A stretch of 64,000 nucleotides of DNA from JBKECO01 sp047974745 (GCA_047974745.1 JBKECO010000021.1:62001-126000), one strand, 5' to 3'; positions 24,884 to 34,062 are shown, counted from the stretch's first letter. Made by a program: numbers and translations. Notes: a model not told the origin generated them from the sequence alone.

Positions 24884-26497
24884 ATGAGAGAAAAATTTGC
24901 CAGATGGCATATTTTATATTTGCGGTATTTAAAGAGAGACTGGAAGATGATCCTGATATGGGTCTTGTTACTTGGATTTTTTTCAGGAGGTCTGGTGCCA
25001 GCCTTTGAGGAAATGGCAAAGGGACAGGGGCTTGTGGGCATGTTCGAGACCATGAAAAACCCGGCTATGATCTCCATGGTGGGACCAACCCCTGCCAAAA
25101 CAGCATCGGATTACACCTTAGGAGCAATGTATGCGCAGGAAATGCTTTTATTCTGCGGACTTTTTGCCATGATCATTGCAGCACTGCATGTTGTAAGTCA
25201 TACCAGAAAAGAAGAAGAACAGGGATTGCTGGAGCTGATTCGTTCCTTTCAGGTGGGGCGGCAGGCAAATTCCATGGCAGTCATGCTGGAATCCCTGACC
25301 ATTAACCTGCTTCTTGCACTTGTGTCATCTGGAATCATGATCAGCTTTCAGGCAGATACTATCACAACAGAGGGAAGTATGCTGTTCGGACTTTCTGTTG
25401 GAATGGCAGGTCTAATGGGTGGAATCCTGGCATTGGTCTTTGCACAATTAAGTCAATCCGCCAGTGGTGCAACAGGTTTTTCCATGGCAGTGATCGGGAT
25501 TTTGTATATTCTAAGAGGAGTAACGGATGTATCTGCACCGTCTCTTTCCATATTTAATCCAATGGGATGGACTTACCTGACGTATCCTCTGACAGAAAAT
25601 AACTGGTATCCGCTGTGTTTTGGTCTGGTGTTCATTCTGATTCTTGCAGTTCTTTCATTTGCACTGGAAGATCAAAGAGACATGGGAGCAGGATATCTTC
25701 CGGTCCGAGAAGGCAGGGCTCATGCAGGAAAAACACTCCTAAGCCTTCCAGGCCTGTTTCTGCGGTTAAATAGAGGAGTGATCATCGCATGGCAGATCAC
25801 ATTTTTTATACTGGGTGCAGCATATGGATCGATCTATGGTGATATGCAGTCATTTCTTGAGAGCAATGAGATGATCCAGCAGATGTTTTCCTACACTGGA
25901 ATATCTATAGAGGCATCCTTTACCAGTACGATCATGATGGTCATGATTGCAATTGCCTGTATTCTTCCGATTTTAATTATGAATAAGTTGTTTGCGCAGG
26001 AAAATGGACAGTACTTAAGCCAGCTTTACAGTACGAAGATCACCAGGAGTGGACTGTTCATTACAACAATCCTGATTGCTGTCATCAATGGGGCACTTGG
26101 CATTTTTGTGTCAGTTCTTGGGCTTGGAGGAACTGCTATTGCCGTATTGAGCGGTAAGGGTGATATGGTGTTCGGAGACTATGTAGCAGCAGGTTTTGGG
26201 TATTTTCCAGCAATGCTTTTTTTGATCGGGCTTACAGCTATTGTGCTTGGATTCTGCCCTCGTTTTGGAAAAATAATTTATATTTATCTTGGCTATAACT
26301 TTGCAGTAAATTACTTTGGGAACCTGATCGATCTTCCTGAGGTCGTTAAAAAATCAGCCCTTCTCAGCTGGTTCCCAAGACTTCCAGCAGAAGAATTTGA
26401 CAGTACCGTGTTTGCAGTTATAACGATACTTGGAATACTACTGATCGTTGTCGGTTATCTGGGATATATCCGCAGAGATCGAATGGAAGGCGCATGA
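24884..26497 (+). CDS. ABC-2 type exporter permease
   Basis: Membrane protein of 537 residues with about twelve hydrophobic helices in two similar halves, the layout of fused ABC-2 permeases such as those of tetronasin or other antibiotic exporters. The N-terminus FARWHILYLRYLKRDWKMILIWVLLLGFFSGGLVPAFEEM is typical of this group. The longest frame begins inside the ATPase gene at 24806, but GGAGAC and the charged MREKFARWH start place it at 24884. It works with the ATPase just upstream. A terminator follows within twenty bases. Confidence 0.88.
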   Translation: MREKFARWHILYLRYLKRDWKMILIWVLLLGFFSGGLVPAFEEMAKGQGLVGMFETMKNPAMISMVGPTPAKTASDYTLGAMYAQEMLLFCGLFAMIIAALHVVSHTRKEEEQGLLELIRSFQVGRQANSMAVMLESLTINLLLALVSSGIMISFQADTITTEGSMLFGLSVGMAGLMGGILALVFAQLSQSASGATGFSMAVIGILYILRGVTDVSAPSLSIFNPMGWTYLTYPLTENNWYPLCFGLVFILILAVLSFALEDQRDMGAGYLPVREGRAHAGKTLLSLPGLFLRLNRGVIIAWQITFFILGAAYGSIYGDMQSFLESNEMIQQMFSYTGISIEASFTSTIMMVMIAIACILPILIMNKLFAQENGQYLSQLYSTKITRSGLFITTILIAVINGALGIFVSVLGLGGTAIAVLSGKGDMVFGDYVAAGFGYFPAMLFLIGLTAIVLGFCPRFGKIIYIYLGYNFAVNYFGNLIDLPEVVKKSALLSWFPRLPAEEFDSTVFAVITILGILLIVVGYLGYIRRDRMEGA

Positions 26498-26513
26498 GTC
26501 TGGCTGCATGAGC

Positions 26514-26553
26514 AAAAAAGTGTCTTTCCAGAGTGATGGAGAGGCACTTTTTT
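26514..26553 (+). terminator. Rho-independent terminator
   Basis: Stem arms 26514-26529 and 26538-26553 with a few G-T pairs and a run of six Ts at the end, after the exporter permease. Confidence 0.8.
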
Positions 26554-26565
26554 GGCGAGACAACC

Positions 26566-26575
26566 GAAACGTTTC
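26566..26575. promoter_or_regulatory. LacI-type operator O1 (GAAACGTTTC)
   Basis: Perfect ten-base palindrome in the context CCGAAACGTTTCAG, 128 bp upstream of and identical in core to the second site at 26703. LacI family proteins commonly bind such sites in pairs by looping. Confidence 0.65.
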
Positions 26576-26659
26576 AGTTTTTTGTTGAATCAAAATTTGT
26601 ACCAGGAAAATAACTGTGTTATTTAGATAAAAAGAGTTTGAAAAGTCAGCCTTAGGGGA

Positions 26660-26712
26660 TTGACAAATGGAATAGATGCAGGTATTATTAGGCTATAAAA
26701 CAGAAACGTTTC
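26660..26712 (+). promoter_or_regulatory. Sugar operon promoter with operator O2
   Basis: TTGACA (26660-26665), 17 bases, TATTAT (26683-26688), followed by GAAACGTTTC (26703-26712) about eight bases after the expected transcription start. The position is ideal for repression by the LacI protein of the second gene. CcpA binding is an alternative, since the core also fits part of a cre site. Confidence 0.75.
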
Positions 26713-26734
26713 GGATTTCAAGGAGGATGCTAAA

Positions 26735-27583
26735 ATGAGTTTAGTTACATCGGAGAAAATGTTACTTGATGCACAAAAGGGCGGATATGCAGTGGGTGCA
26801 TTTAATGTGGAAAATATGGAGATGATCAAAGCGGTCATTGCAGCTGCAGAAGAGCTTCAGGCTCCTGTAATGCTGCAGACGACACCATCAACGATCAAAT
26901 ACGGAACCATGGAGACCTATGTGGCTCTCGTAACAGCAGAGGCTAAGAAGGCATCTGTTCCTGTGGCACTGCATCTTGATCATGGAAGCAGCTTTGAACT
27001 GGCTATGCAGGCATTGAAAATCGGCTACACCTCGATCATGATTGATGGATCTCATGAGGAGTTCAATGCAAATGTCGAAGTGACAAAGCGTGTAACAGAA
27101 GCAGCAAGAGCAAATGGAATACCCGTTGAAGCAGAACTTGGCAAGGTCGGCGGTAAAGAAGACGATCTCGAGGCAGAGGCAGATACCAATACAGATCCCA
27201 TGCAGGCAAAAGAATTTGTAGAGAGAACAGGAATCACATCTCTTGCGATCGCCATCGGAACTGCACATGGATTTTATGCCGGAACCCCGGTGCTTGATAA
27301 AGAGAGATTATCTGAAATACGTAAGGTAGTCAGCATTCCTCTTGTTCTGCACGGCGCATCCGGATTGAGTGACGAGGATGTCAGAGACTGTATCAGTCGT
27401 GGAATCTGCAAGGTGAATTTTGCTACAGAGCTGAGAGTCGCTTATACAGACGGCATGAAAGAAGTATTGAAGTCGAATCCAGATACCTTTGATCCAAAGA
27501 CCTTTGGAAAAGCCGGAATAGAGAAGCTTAAGAACCTGGTAATGAACAGAATGCTTGTATGCGGATGTGATCACAAAGCATAG
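26735..27583 (+). CDS. Class II ketose-bisphosphate aldolase
   Basis: Zinc-dependent TIM-barrel aldolase of 282 residues. It has HLDHGSSFE (catalytic Asp and zinc His), AIGTAHGFYAG (zinc His) and LHGASGLSDEDVRDCISRGICKVNFATELR (zinc His, substrate phosphate loop). The length and the short insertions resemble the GatY/KbaY tagatose-bisphosphate aldolases and small fructose-bisphosphate aldolases. Given the GatD-like dehydrogenase and PfkB kinase downstream, cleavage of tagatose or fructose 1,6-bisphosphate to DHAP and glyceraldehyde 3-phosphate is expected. First gene of a LacI-controlled operon; start follows AGGAGG. Confidence 0.88.
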   Translation: MSLVTSEKMLLDAQKGGYAVGAFNVENMEMIKAVIAAAEELQAPVMLQTTPSTIKYGTMETYVALVTAEAKKASVPVALHLDHGSSFELAMQALKIGYTSIMIDGSHEEFNANVEVTKRVTEAARANGIPVEAELGKVGGKEDDLEAEADTNTDPMQAKEFVERTGITSLAIAIGTAHGFYAGTPVLDKERLSEIRKVVSIPLVLHGASGLSDEDVRDCISRGICKVNFATELRVAYTDGMKEVLKSNPDTFDPKTFGKAGIEKLKNLVMNRMLVCGCDHKA

Positions 27584-27612
27584 ATCACACAGCGGGAATG
27601 GAGCTGAAACAG

Positions 27613-28629
27613 ATGGCTGCAACAGTAAAGGATATTGCAAAGCACACAGGGCTTGGCCTGGCTACGATCTCTTCGTACCTCAATGGAGGGCACGTGAGAG
27701 AAGGGAACAGAATAAAAATCGAAGAAGCGATCGCTGACCTGCATTTTGAGGTGAATGAAGTCGCACGAGGGCTGAAAACAAATTCGACAAAAACGATCGG
27801 TGTCGTGATCCCTGAATTAAATAGTATCTTTTGTGCGCAGATCATCACGGCAATGGAAGATATATTACGGACGAACGGTTATGCGACCATGATATGTGAC
27901 TGCCGGACGAATAAGGAACTCGAGAAAGAGGCAGTGGAATTTCTCTTGCGCAAGAGAGTGGATGGTATCATCAATATGCCGGTCAATTCAGATGGATCCC
28001 ACTTGGAAGGCTTTTTGAATTCCGGAAGACCCATCGTTCTGATCGATCGTAAGATCAACGGACTCGATTGTGATAGCATCCTTGTGGATAATCTCACGGC
28101 ATCGAGAGAGGCTGTGACATATCTGATTGAAAGAGGACATAGAAATATTGGAATCATCAGCGGACCGGATGACATTTTTACCGCACAGGAAAGATTGGTT
28201 GGATATCGCCTGGCATTGATGGAAGCAGGAATAGAGCCAAAGGACAGCCTGGTGGAAGCAGGAGATTTTACGATCAATGGCGGTTCGCTCAGTTTGAAAG
28301 AACTAATCAGGAGAAATCCGGATATGACAGCAGTATTCGTGACGAATTACGAGATGACAATGGGTGCAGTGATTGGTGCGAATGAGCTTGGAATACGAAT
28401 GCCGAATCAGCTTTCCATGATTGGGTTCGATCATGCAGAATTTGCAAAAGCCTGCAATCCCAGGCTGACCATAGTAACGCAGCCAATGGAAGAGATTGCG
28501 CGTCATGTTGCGGATCTGATCTTAAAAAGGATCAATGAAAAGGATCGAGAATTAAGAATGCATGAAGTCTTAAAGCTCCAGACGAAGCTTCTAGAAGGGG
28601 AATCTGTAGCAAATTTGAATATAGAATAG
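27613..28629 (+). CDS. LacI family transcriptional regulator
   Basis: Regulator of about 338 residues. The N-terminal helix-turn-helix reads TVKDIAKHTGLGLATISSYLNGGHVREGNRIKIEEAI, followed by the hinge helix FEVNEVARGLKT and a periplasmic-binding-protein-like sensor domain (GVVIPELNSIFCAQIITAMEDIL ... MIGFDHAEFAKACNPRLT). Unusually, the recognition helix has LATISSYLNG where VSRVLNG is typical. It lies second in the operon and should act at the two GAAACGTTTC sites before the aldolase. ATG 27613 follows GGAG at a good distance; ATG 27598 is the other option. The inducer is unknown. Confidence 0.88.
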   Translation: MAATVKDIAKHTGLGLATISSYLNGGHVREGNRIKIEEAIADLHFEVNEVARGLKTNSTKTIGVVIPELNSIFCAQIITAMEDILRTNGYATMICDCRTNKELEKEAVEFLLRKRVDGIINMPVNSDGSHLEGFLNSGRPIVLIDRKINGLDCDSILVDNLTASREAVTYLIERGHRNIGIISGPDDIFTAQERLVGYRLALMEAGIEPKDSLVEAGDFTINGGSLSLKELIRRNPDMTAVFVTNYEMTMGAVIGANELGIRMPNQLSMIGFDHAEFAKACNPRLTIVTQPMEEIARHVADLILKRINEKDRELRMHEVLKLQTKLLEGESVANLNIE

Positions 28630-28648
28630 CTGGAGGAAGAATTAAACT

Positions 28649-30169
28649 GTGAATAATTACTTGCTTGGAATTGATATAGGTACTAGTGCATGTAAGGTAG
28701 CTGTATTCGGAGAAGATGGAACGGTATTTGCAAGTTCGTCAGAGGAGTACCCTGTCTATTATCCGAAGCAGGGATATGCCGAGCAAAATCCGGTAGAATG
28801 GTGGGATGCTATCTGTCTGGCAATCAAAAAGACCATTCAAAAGTCCGGCATCAGCCCTGAGGAAATAGCAGGAATCGGTGTGGACGGACAGAGCTGGTCT
28901 GCAATCGCATTGGATCACTATGGAGAGGTGCTCACCAATACACCGATCTGGATGGATACAAGAGCTGCCGATCTGTGTGAGAAGATGAATCAGCAGATAG
29001 GCAGTGAGGCAATTTTTGAACTTGCCGGGAATGGGCTGCAACCCTCCTACTCTACCGCTAAGATCATTTGGTATAAAGAAAATATGCCAGAGATCTATGG
29101 AAAAATCGATAAAATACTGCAGTCGAACAGCTATATCGTGTATCGACTGACCGGAGTGCTGAGTCAGGATAAATCTCAGGGCTATGGATTGCATTGCTTT
29201 AATATGCGAACTGCCACTTGGGATGAATCCATGTGTGAAAAACTCGGTTTTCCCGCTTCTTTTCTGCCTAGGATCTACGACTGCCATGAAGTCGTTGGAA
29301 GCGTTACTGAGGAGGCTGCCCTGGCCACAGGGCTTACTGCAGGAATTTCGGTGGTTGCAGGAGGTCTGGATGCTGCTTGCGGAACTCTCGGAGCAGGTGT
29401 TATTCATCCGGGAGAAACGCAGGAACAAGGCGGACAGGCTGGAGGAATGAGCATTTGTTTGGATCAGTACGCAGCGGATCCAAGGCTGATCCTCAGCTGT
29501 CATGTAGTCCCAGGAAGCTGGCTCTTACAGGGCGGCACAACCGGAGGCGGAGGGGCTATGAGGTGGCTGGAGCGGGAGTTTGCTGATTTTGAGAGACAGA
29601 ATGCGCAAAGCACCGGCAAATCATCACTGGATCAGTTGAATGATATTGCTGGCGAAGTGAGTGCAGGAGCAGATGGACTGGTATTTCTACCCTATATGGC
29701 AGGCGAACGGTCACCGATCTGGGATCCGAATGCCAAAGGAGTATTTTACGGACTTGACTTTTCGAAGTCAAAAGGACATTTTGTGAGAGCGGTGATGGAA
29801 GGGGTGGCATATTCCCTGAAACATAATCTGGAAGTGGCAGAAGAAGCGGGTGCAAAGGTCAATGTCATGCGTGCCATGGGTGGATCAGCGAATTCTCTGC
29901 TATGGACACAGATTAAGGCCGACATTACCGAGAAGGAAATCCTGGTCCCTGCATCAGATACTGCGACAACACTTGGAGCTGCAATTCTCGCTGGAGTAGG
30001 AGTTGGACTGTATGCTGATTTTGAAGATGCAGTCGCAAAGACGGTGACGGTCACTAGAAAACACGAGCCAGACTTATCTTTCAAAAAAGAATACGACAAC
30101 AATTATGTAATCTATCAGGAACTTTATCAAAATTTAAAAGACTTAATGAAAAGAGGTAACCAACGATGA
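28649..30169 (+). CDS. FGGY family carbohydrate kinase (xylulokinase-like)
   Basis: Sugar or polyol kinase of 506 residues. The N-terminal phosphate motif is LLGIDIGTSACKVAVFGEDG. The catalytic region is GIGVDGQSWSAIALD, and the second ATP motif is MGGSANSLLWTQIKADI, with GAAILAGVGVGLY near the end. Xylulokinase is the nearest type by pattern, but FGGY enzymes also act on ribulose, glycerol and sugar alcohols. In this operon it may phosphorylate a polyol or ketose taken up without a PTS. The start codon is GTG after GGAGGAAG. It overlaps the next gene by four bases. Confidence 0.85.
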   Translation: MNNYLLGIDIGTSACKVAVFGEDGTVFASSSEEYPVYYPKQGYAEQNPVEWWDAICLAIKKTIQKSGISPEEIAGIGVDGQSWSAIALDHYGEVLTNTPIWMDTRAADLCEKMNQQIGSEAIFELAGNGLQPSYSTAKIIWYKENMPEIYGKIDKILQSNSYIVYRLTGVLSQDKSQGYGLHCFNMRTATWDESMCEKLGFPASFLPRIYDCHEVVGSVTEEAALATGLTAGISVVAGGLDAACGTLGAGVIHPGETQEQGGQAGGMSICLDQYAADPRLILSCHVVPGSWLLQGGTTGGGGAMRWLEREFADFERQNAQSTGKSSLDQLNDIAGEVSAGADGLVFLPYMAGERSPIWDPNAKGVFYGLDFSKSKGHFVRAVMEGVAYSLKHNLEVAEEAGAKVNVMRAMGGSANSLLWTQIKADITEKEILVPASDTATTLGAAILAGVGVGLYADFEDAVAKTVTVTRKHEPDLSFKKEYDNNYVIYQELYQNLKDLMKRGNQR

Positions 30170-31215
30170 AAGCTGCAGTAGTATGTGCAAACGAAGATGT
30201 CAGGTATCTGGATTACGAAGAACCTGTAACTGTACCTGGTTCTGTTAAAATCAAAGTCAAGGCATCTGGGATCTGTGGTTCTGATGTACCTAGAGTATTG
30301 CATAATGGTGTGCATTTTTACCCTATTGTGCTGGGACATGAGTTTTCGGGAGATGTGGTAGAAGTCGGTGAGGGAGTAACAAAGATCAAGGTAGGAGACC
30401 GGGTATCAGGTGCACCGCTGCTGCCGTGTATGAAATGTGAAGACTGTCAAAAAGGAAATTATTCTCTCTGCAAACATTACAGTTTTATCGGTTCCAGAGA
30501 GCAGGGAAGTAACGCAGACTACGTTGTGATCCCTGAGAAAAATGCAGTGGTATTTGATCCTTCGATCTCATATGAACAGGGTGCGATGTTCGAACCTTCC
30601 ACTGTTGCCCTGCATGGAGTGCTTCAGAATGAGTATAAGGGCGGTGGTTATGTTGCGGTTCTTGGAGGTGGCACCATCGGAATGTTCACGATGCAGTGGG
30701 CAAAGATCTATGGCTCCAAAAAAGTAGTAGTGTTCGACATCAACGAAGAGAGGCTGGCACTGGCTAAGCGTCTTGGAGCAGATGAGACAGTCAATACCAT
30801 GGATGCAAATTTTATGGATAAGGCGAAAGAGCTGACAAATGGCAATGGTTATGACTATGTTTTTGAGACCGCAGGCGCGGCACCTACCATGTATATGGCA
30901 TTTGAACTGGCTGCAAACAAATCCCATGTATGCTTTATTGGAACTCCCCATGTGGATCTAACATTTACACCGAAGATGTGGGAGAATATGAATCGCAAGG
31001 AATTTAAACTGACAGGTTCCTGGATGTCCTACAGTGCTCCGTATCCTGGAAAAGAGTGGGGGCTGACCGCCCACTATTTTGCAACAGGGCAATTAAAATT
31101 CGATCCGGGATTTGTCGCTCAAAAAATACCAATGAGTCAGGCGCAGGAAGCATTTCAGCTTTTCAAAACACCAGGTGCAGTCAATGGAAAGATCCTGTTG
31201 ATGAACGAAGACTAG
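30166..31215 (+). CDS. Zinc-dependent polyol-phosphate dehydrogenase, GatD-like
   Basis: Medium-chain dehydrogenase of 349 residues. It shows catalytic zinc ligands in SGICGSDVPR and LGHEFSG, a structural zinc four-cysteine loop (CMKCEDCQKGNYSLC) and the NAD motif VAVLGGGTIGMFTMQW. Several stretches closely resemble E. coli galactitol-1-phosphate dehydrogenase GatD, for instance the segment with GSDVPR and YPIVLGHEFSG, the YSFIGSREQG region and GSWMSYSAPYPGKEW. The likely reaction is oxidation of a hexitol phosphate to a ketose phosphate, such as galactitol 1-phosphate to tagatose 6-phosphate. It overlaps the kinase gene upstream (ATGA) and is followed by the PfkB kinase. Confidence 0.85.
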   Translation: MKAAVVCANEDVRYLDYEEPVTVPGSVKIKVKASGICGSDVPRVLHNGVHFYPIVLGHEFSGDVVEVGEGVTKIKVGDRVSGAPLLPCMKCEDCQKGNYSLCKHYSFIGSREQGSNADYVVIPEKNAVVFDPSISYEQGAMFEPSTVALHGVLQNEYKGGGYVAVLGGGTIGMFTMQWAKIYGSKKVVVFDINEERLALAKRLGADETVNTMDANFMDKAKELTNGNGYDYVFETAGAAPTMYMAFELAANKSHVCFIGTPHVDLTFTPKMWENMNRKEFKLTGSWMSYSAPYPGKEWGLTAHYFATGQLKFDPGFVAQKIPMSQAQEAFQLFKTPGAVNGKILLMNED

Positions 31216-31224
31216 GAGGCATAT

Positions 31225-32163
31225 ATGATTCTGACTGTGACTTTGAATGCAGCGATCGATAAAGTATATATAGTAGAAGCCTATGACGTAGGCTGTGTGA
31301 ATCGAGTAAAGGAATGCAAATACTCTGCAGGCGGAAAAGGCCTGAATGTGTCTCGAGTAGCAACGATTGCAGGTGCTGAGGTTCTTGCGACTGGTTTTGT
31401 GGGCGGGCACGCAGGGAATTACATTGTAGACACCTTAAATTCTGAGCACGTGGCAAATGATTTTATACATGTTCCTTCTGAAAGTCGTTCCTGCATCAAT
31501 ATTTTTGACGAAAGTAAAAAAGAGCATACGGAATTTTTAGAGCCAGGCTTTACAGTAGACAGCAGTGAGATTACAAAAATTCTCGAAAAATTCGAAGAAC
31601 TTGTCCAGATCTGTGATGTGTGTGTGATTTCCGGGAGTGTACCAAAAGGAGCTGACAGCCGCATCTATGTGGATATGATAAGGATCGCAAAGAGCTATCA
31701 GAAAAAAATACTGGTGGATACAAGCGGACAGCTGCTGATCGACAGTGTGGCGTCGCTGCCCTCCATGATCAAGCCAAATACGGATGAGGTCTGTATGATT
31801 ACAGGCAAAGAACTGAATACGGAAGAAGATCTGATTCAGGCGGCAACTCGCCTGTATGAGTCCGGAATTGAGCTGGTGGTGATTTCCCGAGGTAGCAAAG
31901 GTTCACTGATTGTTGGAAAAGAAGGAATCTATCGAGCAGGAATACCGGAAATAACACCGGTAAATACAGTCGGATGTGGGGATTCCATGATGGCAGGGTA
32001 TGCGGTCGGTATGGAAAGAGGAATGAAGACAGAGGACATGATTCGCTTTGCAAGTGGCGTTGCAGCAGCAAATGCCCTCAGACCGGAAACCGGATTTATC
32101 GTTATGGAGGATGTGGAAAAGCTGATTCCAGAAATCCCGGTGACACTGATTCAGAAATTTTAG
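31225..32163 (+). CDS. PfkB family kinase (1-phosphofructokinase/tagatose-6-phosphate kinase type)
   Basis: Ribokinase-fold kinase of 312 residues of the FruK/LacC group. The N-terminal region has SAGGKGLNVSRVATIAGAEV (PfkB signature 1). The C-terminal signature is PVNTVGCGDSMMAGYAVG, where the catalytic Asp is in GCGD, and VDTSGQLLIDSV lies mid-protein. It would phosphorylate tagatose 6-phosphate or fructose 1-phosphate to the bisphosphate that the first gene of the operon cleaves. The ATG follows AGGAGG, nine bases after gatD. Confidence 0.88.
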   Translation: MILTVTLNAAIDKVYIVEAYDVGCVNRVKECKYSAGGKGLNVSRVATIAGAEVLATGFVGGHAGNYIVDTLNSEHVANDFIHVPSESRSCINIFDESKKEHTEFLEPGFTVDSSEITKILEKFEELVQICDVCVISGSVPKGADSRIYVDMIRIAKSYQKKILVDTSGQLLIDSVASLPSMIKPNTDEVCMITGKELNTEEDLIQAATRLYESGIELVVISRGSKGSLIVGKEGIYRAGIPEITPVNTVGCGDSMMAGYAVGMERGMKTEDMIRFASGVAAANALRPETGFIVMEDVEKLIPEIPVTLIQKF

Positions 32164-32216
32164 TTCAGAAATTTTAATCCCAATAACTATTTTTAAAATA
32201 TCAAAGGAGAAAACAA

Positions 32217-33227
32217 ATGACAAAAATCGATCCAGGCAAAGTGCCTCAGAGAAAACTTTATACCGGTGATACCATGCCGGCTGTTGGAATGGGAACCTTC
32301 GGTTCAGACAGATTCACACCAGATCAGGTATCGGCTGCTGTAGCTGGTGCGATTGAAGCAGGATATCGTCTGTTTGACTGTGCAGCAGTCTATGGCAATG
32401 AAGATCAGATCGGACTTGTATTCGAGGATGCATTCAAGAAAGGCACAGTAACAAGAGAAGAGCTCTTTATCACCACAAAGGTATGGAATGATATGCATGG
32501 ACAAGGGGATGTATTGATCTCCTGTGCAAAAAGCTTAAAAGATCTGAAACTGGAATATATCGATCTGTTCTTTGTGCACTGGCCATTCCCGAACTACCAT
32601 GCTCCAGGATGTGATGGAGACTCCAGAAATCCAGATTCCAGACCGTTTAGCACAGAAGAATTTATGGCGACCTGGAAGCAATGTGAAAGACTTGTAGATA
32701 TGGGACTGGTGAAGCATATCGGCATGTCGAACATGACAATTCCTAAACTGGAAGCAGTACTCCCTTTGTGCCGTATTAAGCCAGTTGCGATCGAGATGGA
32801 GCTTCATCCATGCTTCCAGCAGCCAGAGCTGTTCGAATACTGTACCGAGCATCAGATCCAGCCAATTGGTTTTTGCCCCATCGGCTCCCCAACAAGACCG
32901 GACAGAGATAAGGCAGAGGGCGACGTTGCTGATATCCAGGTTCCTGAACTGGTGGAAATTGCAAAAGCCCACAATGTTCATCCGGCTGTGATCTGCTTAA
33001 AATGGGCAGTACAAAGAGGACAGACACCAATTCCGTTCTCTGTATTCGAAGCAGAGTATACCAGCAATCTCCGGTGTGCGACGGAAGATCCATTGACAGA
33101 TGAGGAGATGGAGATTCTAAAGTCTATAGATCGTAAGAACAGACTTATCAAAGGGCAGGTATTCCTTTGGGAAGGTGCAGATACATGGGAAGATCTCTGG
33201 GATCTGGATGGAACAATAACAAAATAG
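32217..33227 (+). CDS. Aldo/keto reductase
   Basis: NAD(P)H-dependent aldo/keto reductase of 336 residues. The catalytic tetrad is visible: Asp and Tyr in RLFDCAAVYGNE, Lys in FITTKVWND and His in DLFFVHWPFPN. The cofactor region IPFSVFEAEYTSNL is at the C-terminus, and an insertion after the His loop (NYHAPGCDGDSRNPDSRPFSTEEF) resembles aldose/polyol reductases. It may interconvert an aldose and its polyol, giving substrate to the FGGY kinase or GatD-like enzyme. Last gene of the LacI operon; RBS AAAGGAG. Confidence 0.88.
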   Translation: MTKIDPGKVPQRKLYTGDTMPAVGMGTFGSDRFTPDQVSAAVAGAIEAGYRLFDCAAVYGNEDQIGLVFEDAFKKGTVTREELFITTKVWNDMHGQGDVLISCAKSLKDLKLEYIDLFFVHWPFPNYHAPGCDGDSRNPDSRPFSTEEFMATWKQCERLVDMGLVKHIGMSNMTIPKLEAVLPLCRIKPVAIEMELHPCFQQPELFEYCTEHQIQPIGFCPIGSPTRPDRDKAEGDVADIQVPELVEIAKAHNVHPAVICLKWAVQRGQTPIPFSVFEAEYTSNLRCATEDPLTDEEMEILKSIDRKNRLIKGQVFLWEGADTWEDLWDLDGTITK

Positions 33228-33234
33228 CATGTAT

Positions 33235-33253
33235 TTATAACAAAATGTTATAA
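33235..33253. promoter_or_regulatory. Perfect dyad TTATAACA-AAA-TGTTATAA
   Basis: Eight-base arms with a three-base centre, just after the aldo/keto reductase stop and upstream of the next promoter. It may be a regulator site; AT-rich palindromes also occur by chance. Confidence 0.3.
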
Positions 33254-33325
33254 TAATATCATTCAGTCATGGAATATGATGCCAATAAATCATTTATAAA
33301 TGCGTGAATCATGCGAAAAATGTAA

Positions 33326-33355
33326 TTGAATTTCATAATAACTTTGTGTTATAAT
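33326..33355 (+). promoter_or_regulatory. Promoter of the Mpv17-like gene
   Basis: TTGAAT (33326-33331), 18 bases, TATAAT (33350-33355), 35 bases before the start codon. It separates this gene from the sugar operon. Confidence 0.6.
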
Positions 33356-33390
33356 TCAAATGCTAAAGTTCATTTATGAAGGAGATTACG

Positions 33391-34056
33391 ATGAAAAATT
33401 TAAAGGGTGATTTGATCTGGGGATTCGTTCTATTGATTTGGGTTCTGATGCTTGTGATTCCTGTAAGCAGGGAAGCATTTATCAATACGACAGAAGCGCA
33501 TCCATATATTGGAGGGTTTTTTAAATTCTTTATCCTGGCCACCATGGGTGATATGCTAGGTGCCAGAATACTGAATGGAAAATGGGCATTTCCGAATCAT
33601 ATGCTTGCTAAGGCAACGGTATGGGGATTGCTGGGTATTGCAATCACACTGGTTTTTACAGTCTTTATGGCTGGAGCAGGTGCAGCACAAGAAGCCGGCC
33701 GTCTTCCGTTTGCAGGGAATGTATTCTTCCATGCATTTTTCGGAAGTGCGATCATGAATCTGACATTTGGTCCAATGATGTATATCTATCACAAATTCGG
33801 TGATCTGTTCGTGGATACCTGGTTCGAAAAAAGAGGCAAAGGTAAAGTTACAGTTCCTGAGCTGGTAGATAAAGTCGACTGGCATGCCATGGTGGAATTT
33901 TCCTGGCTGACGACCTGTATTTTTGTCTGGATCCCGCTTCATACAATCGTGTTCCTGATGCCGGCCCAGTATAGGGTTCTCGCATCCGCCTTTCTTTCCA
34001 TCCTGCTTGGAATACTAGTGGCAATCAGTAAAAAGAGAAAACTGAAAACAAGTTAG
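33391..34056 (+). CDS. Mpv17/PMP22-like membrane protein
   Basis: Membrane protein of 221 residues with about five helices. The C-terminal part (WIPLHTIVFLMPAQYRVLASAFLSILLGILVAIS) and the middle motif LTFGPMMYIYHKFGDLF resemble the eukaryotic Mpv17/PMP22 family of mitochondrial and peroxisomal membrane channels, in which GP...YxxLD and WP..Q..NF..VP...R are conserved. I believe bacterial members exist in Clostridia, with no known function. The start at 33391 follows AAGGAG; the frame extends five codons further up. It has its own promoter and a strong terminator, so it is a single-gene unit next to the sugar operon. Confidence 0.6.
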   Translation: MKNLKGDLIWGFVLLIWVLMLVIPVSREAFINTTEAHPYIGGFFKFFILATMGDMLGARILNGKWAFPNHMLAKATVWGLLGIAITLVFTVFMAGAGAAQEAGRLPFAGNVFFHAFFGSAIMNLTFGPMMYIYHKFGDLFVDTWFEKRGKGKVTVPELVDKVDWHAMVEFSWLTTCIFVWIPLHTIVFLMPAQYRVLASAFLSILLGILVAISKKRKLKTS

Positions 34057-34062
34057 ACAATG

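Noticed and set aside
26566..26575. Catabolite response element for CcpA
   Set aside because: The GAAACGTTTC core partly fits, but the operon encodes its own LacI regulator and has two identical cores, so that regulator is the simpler explanation; CcpA is kept only as an alternative.
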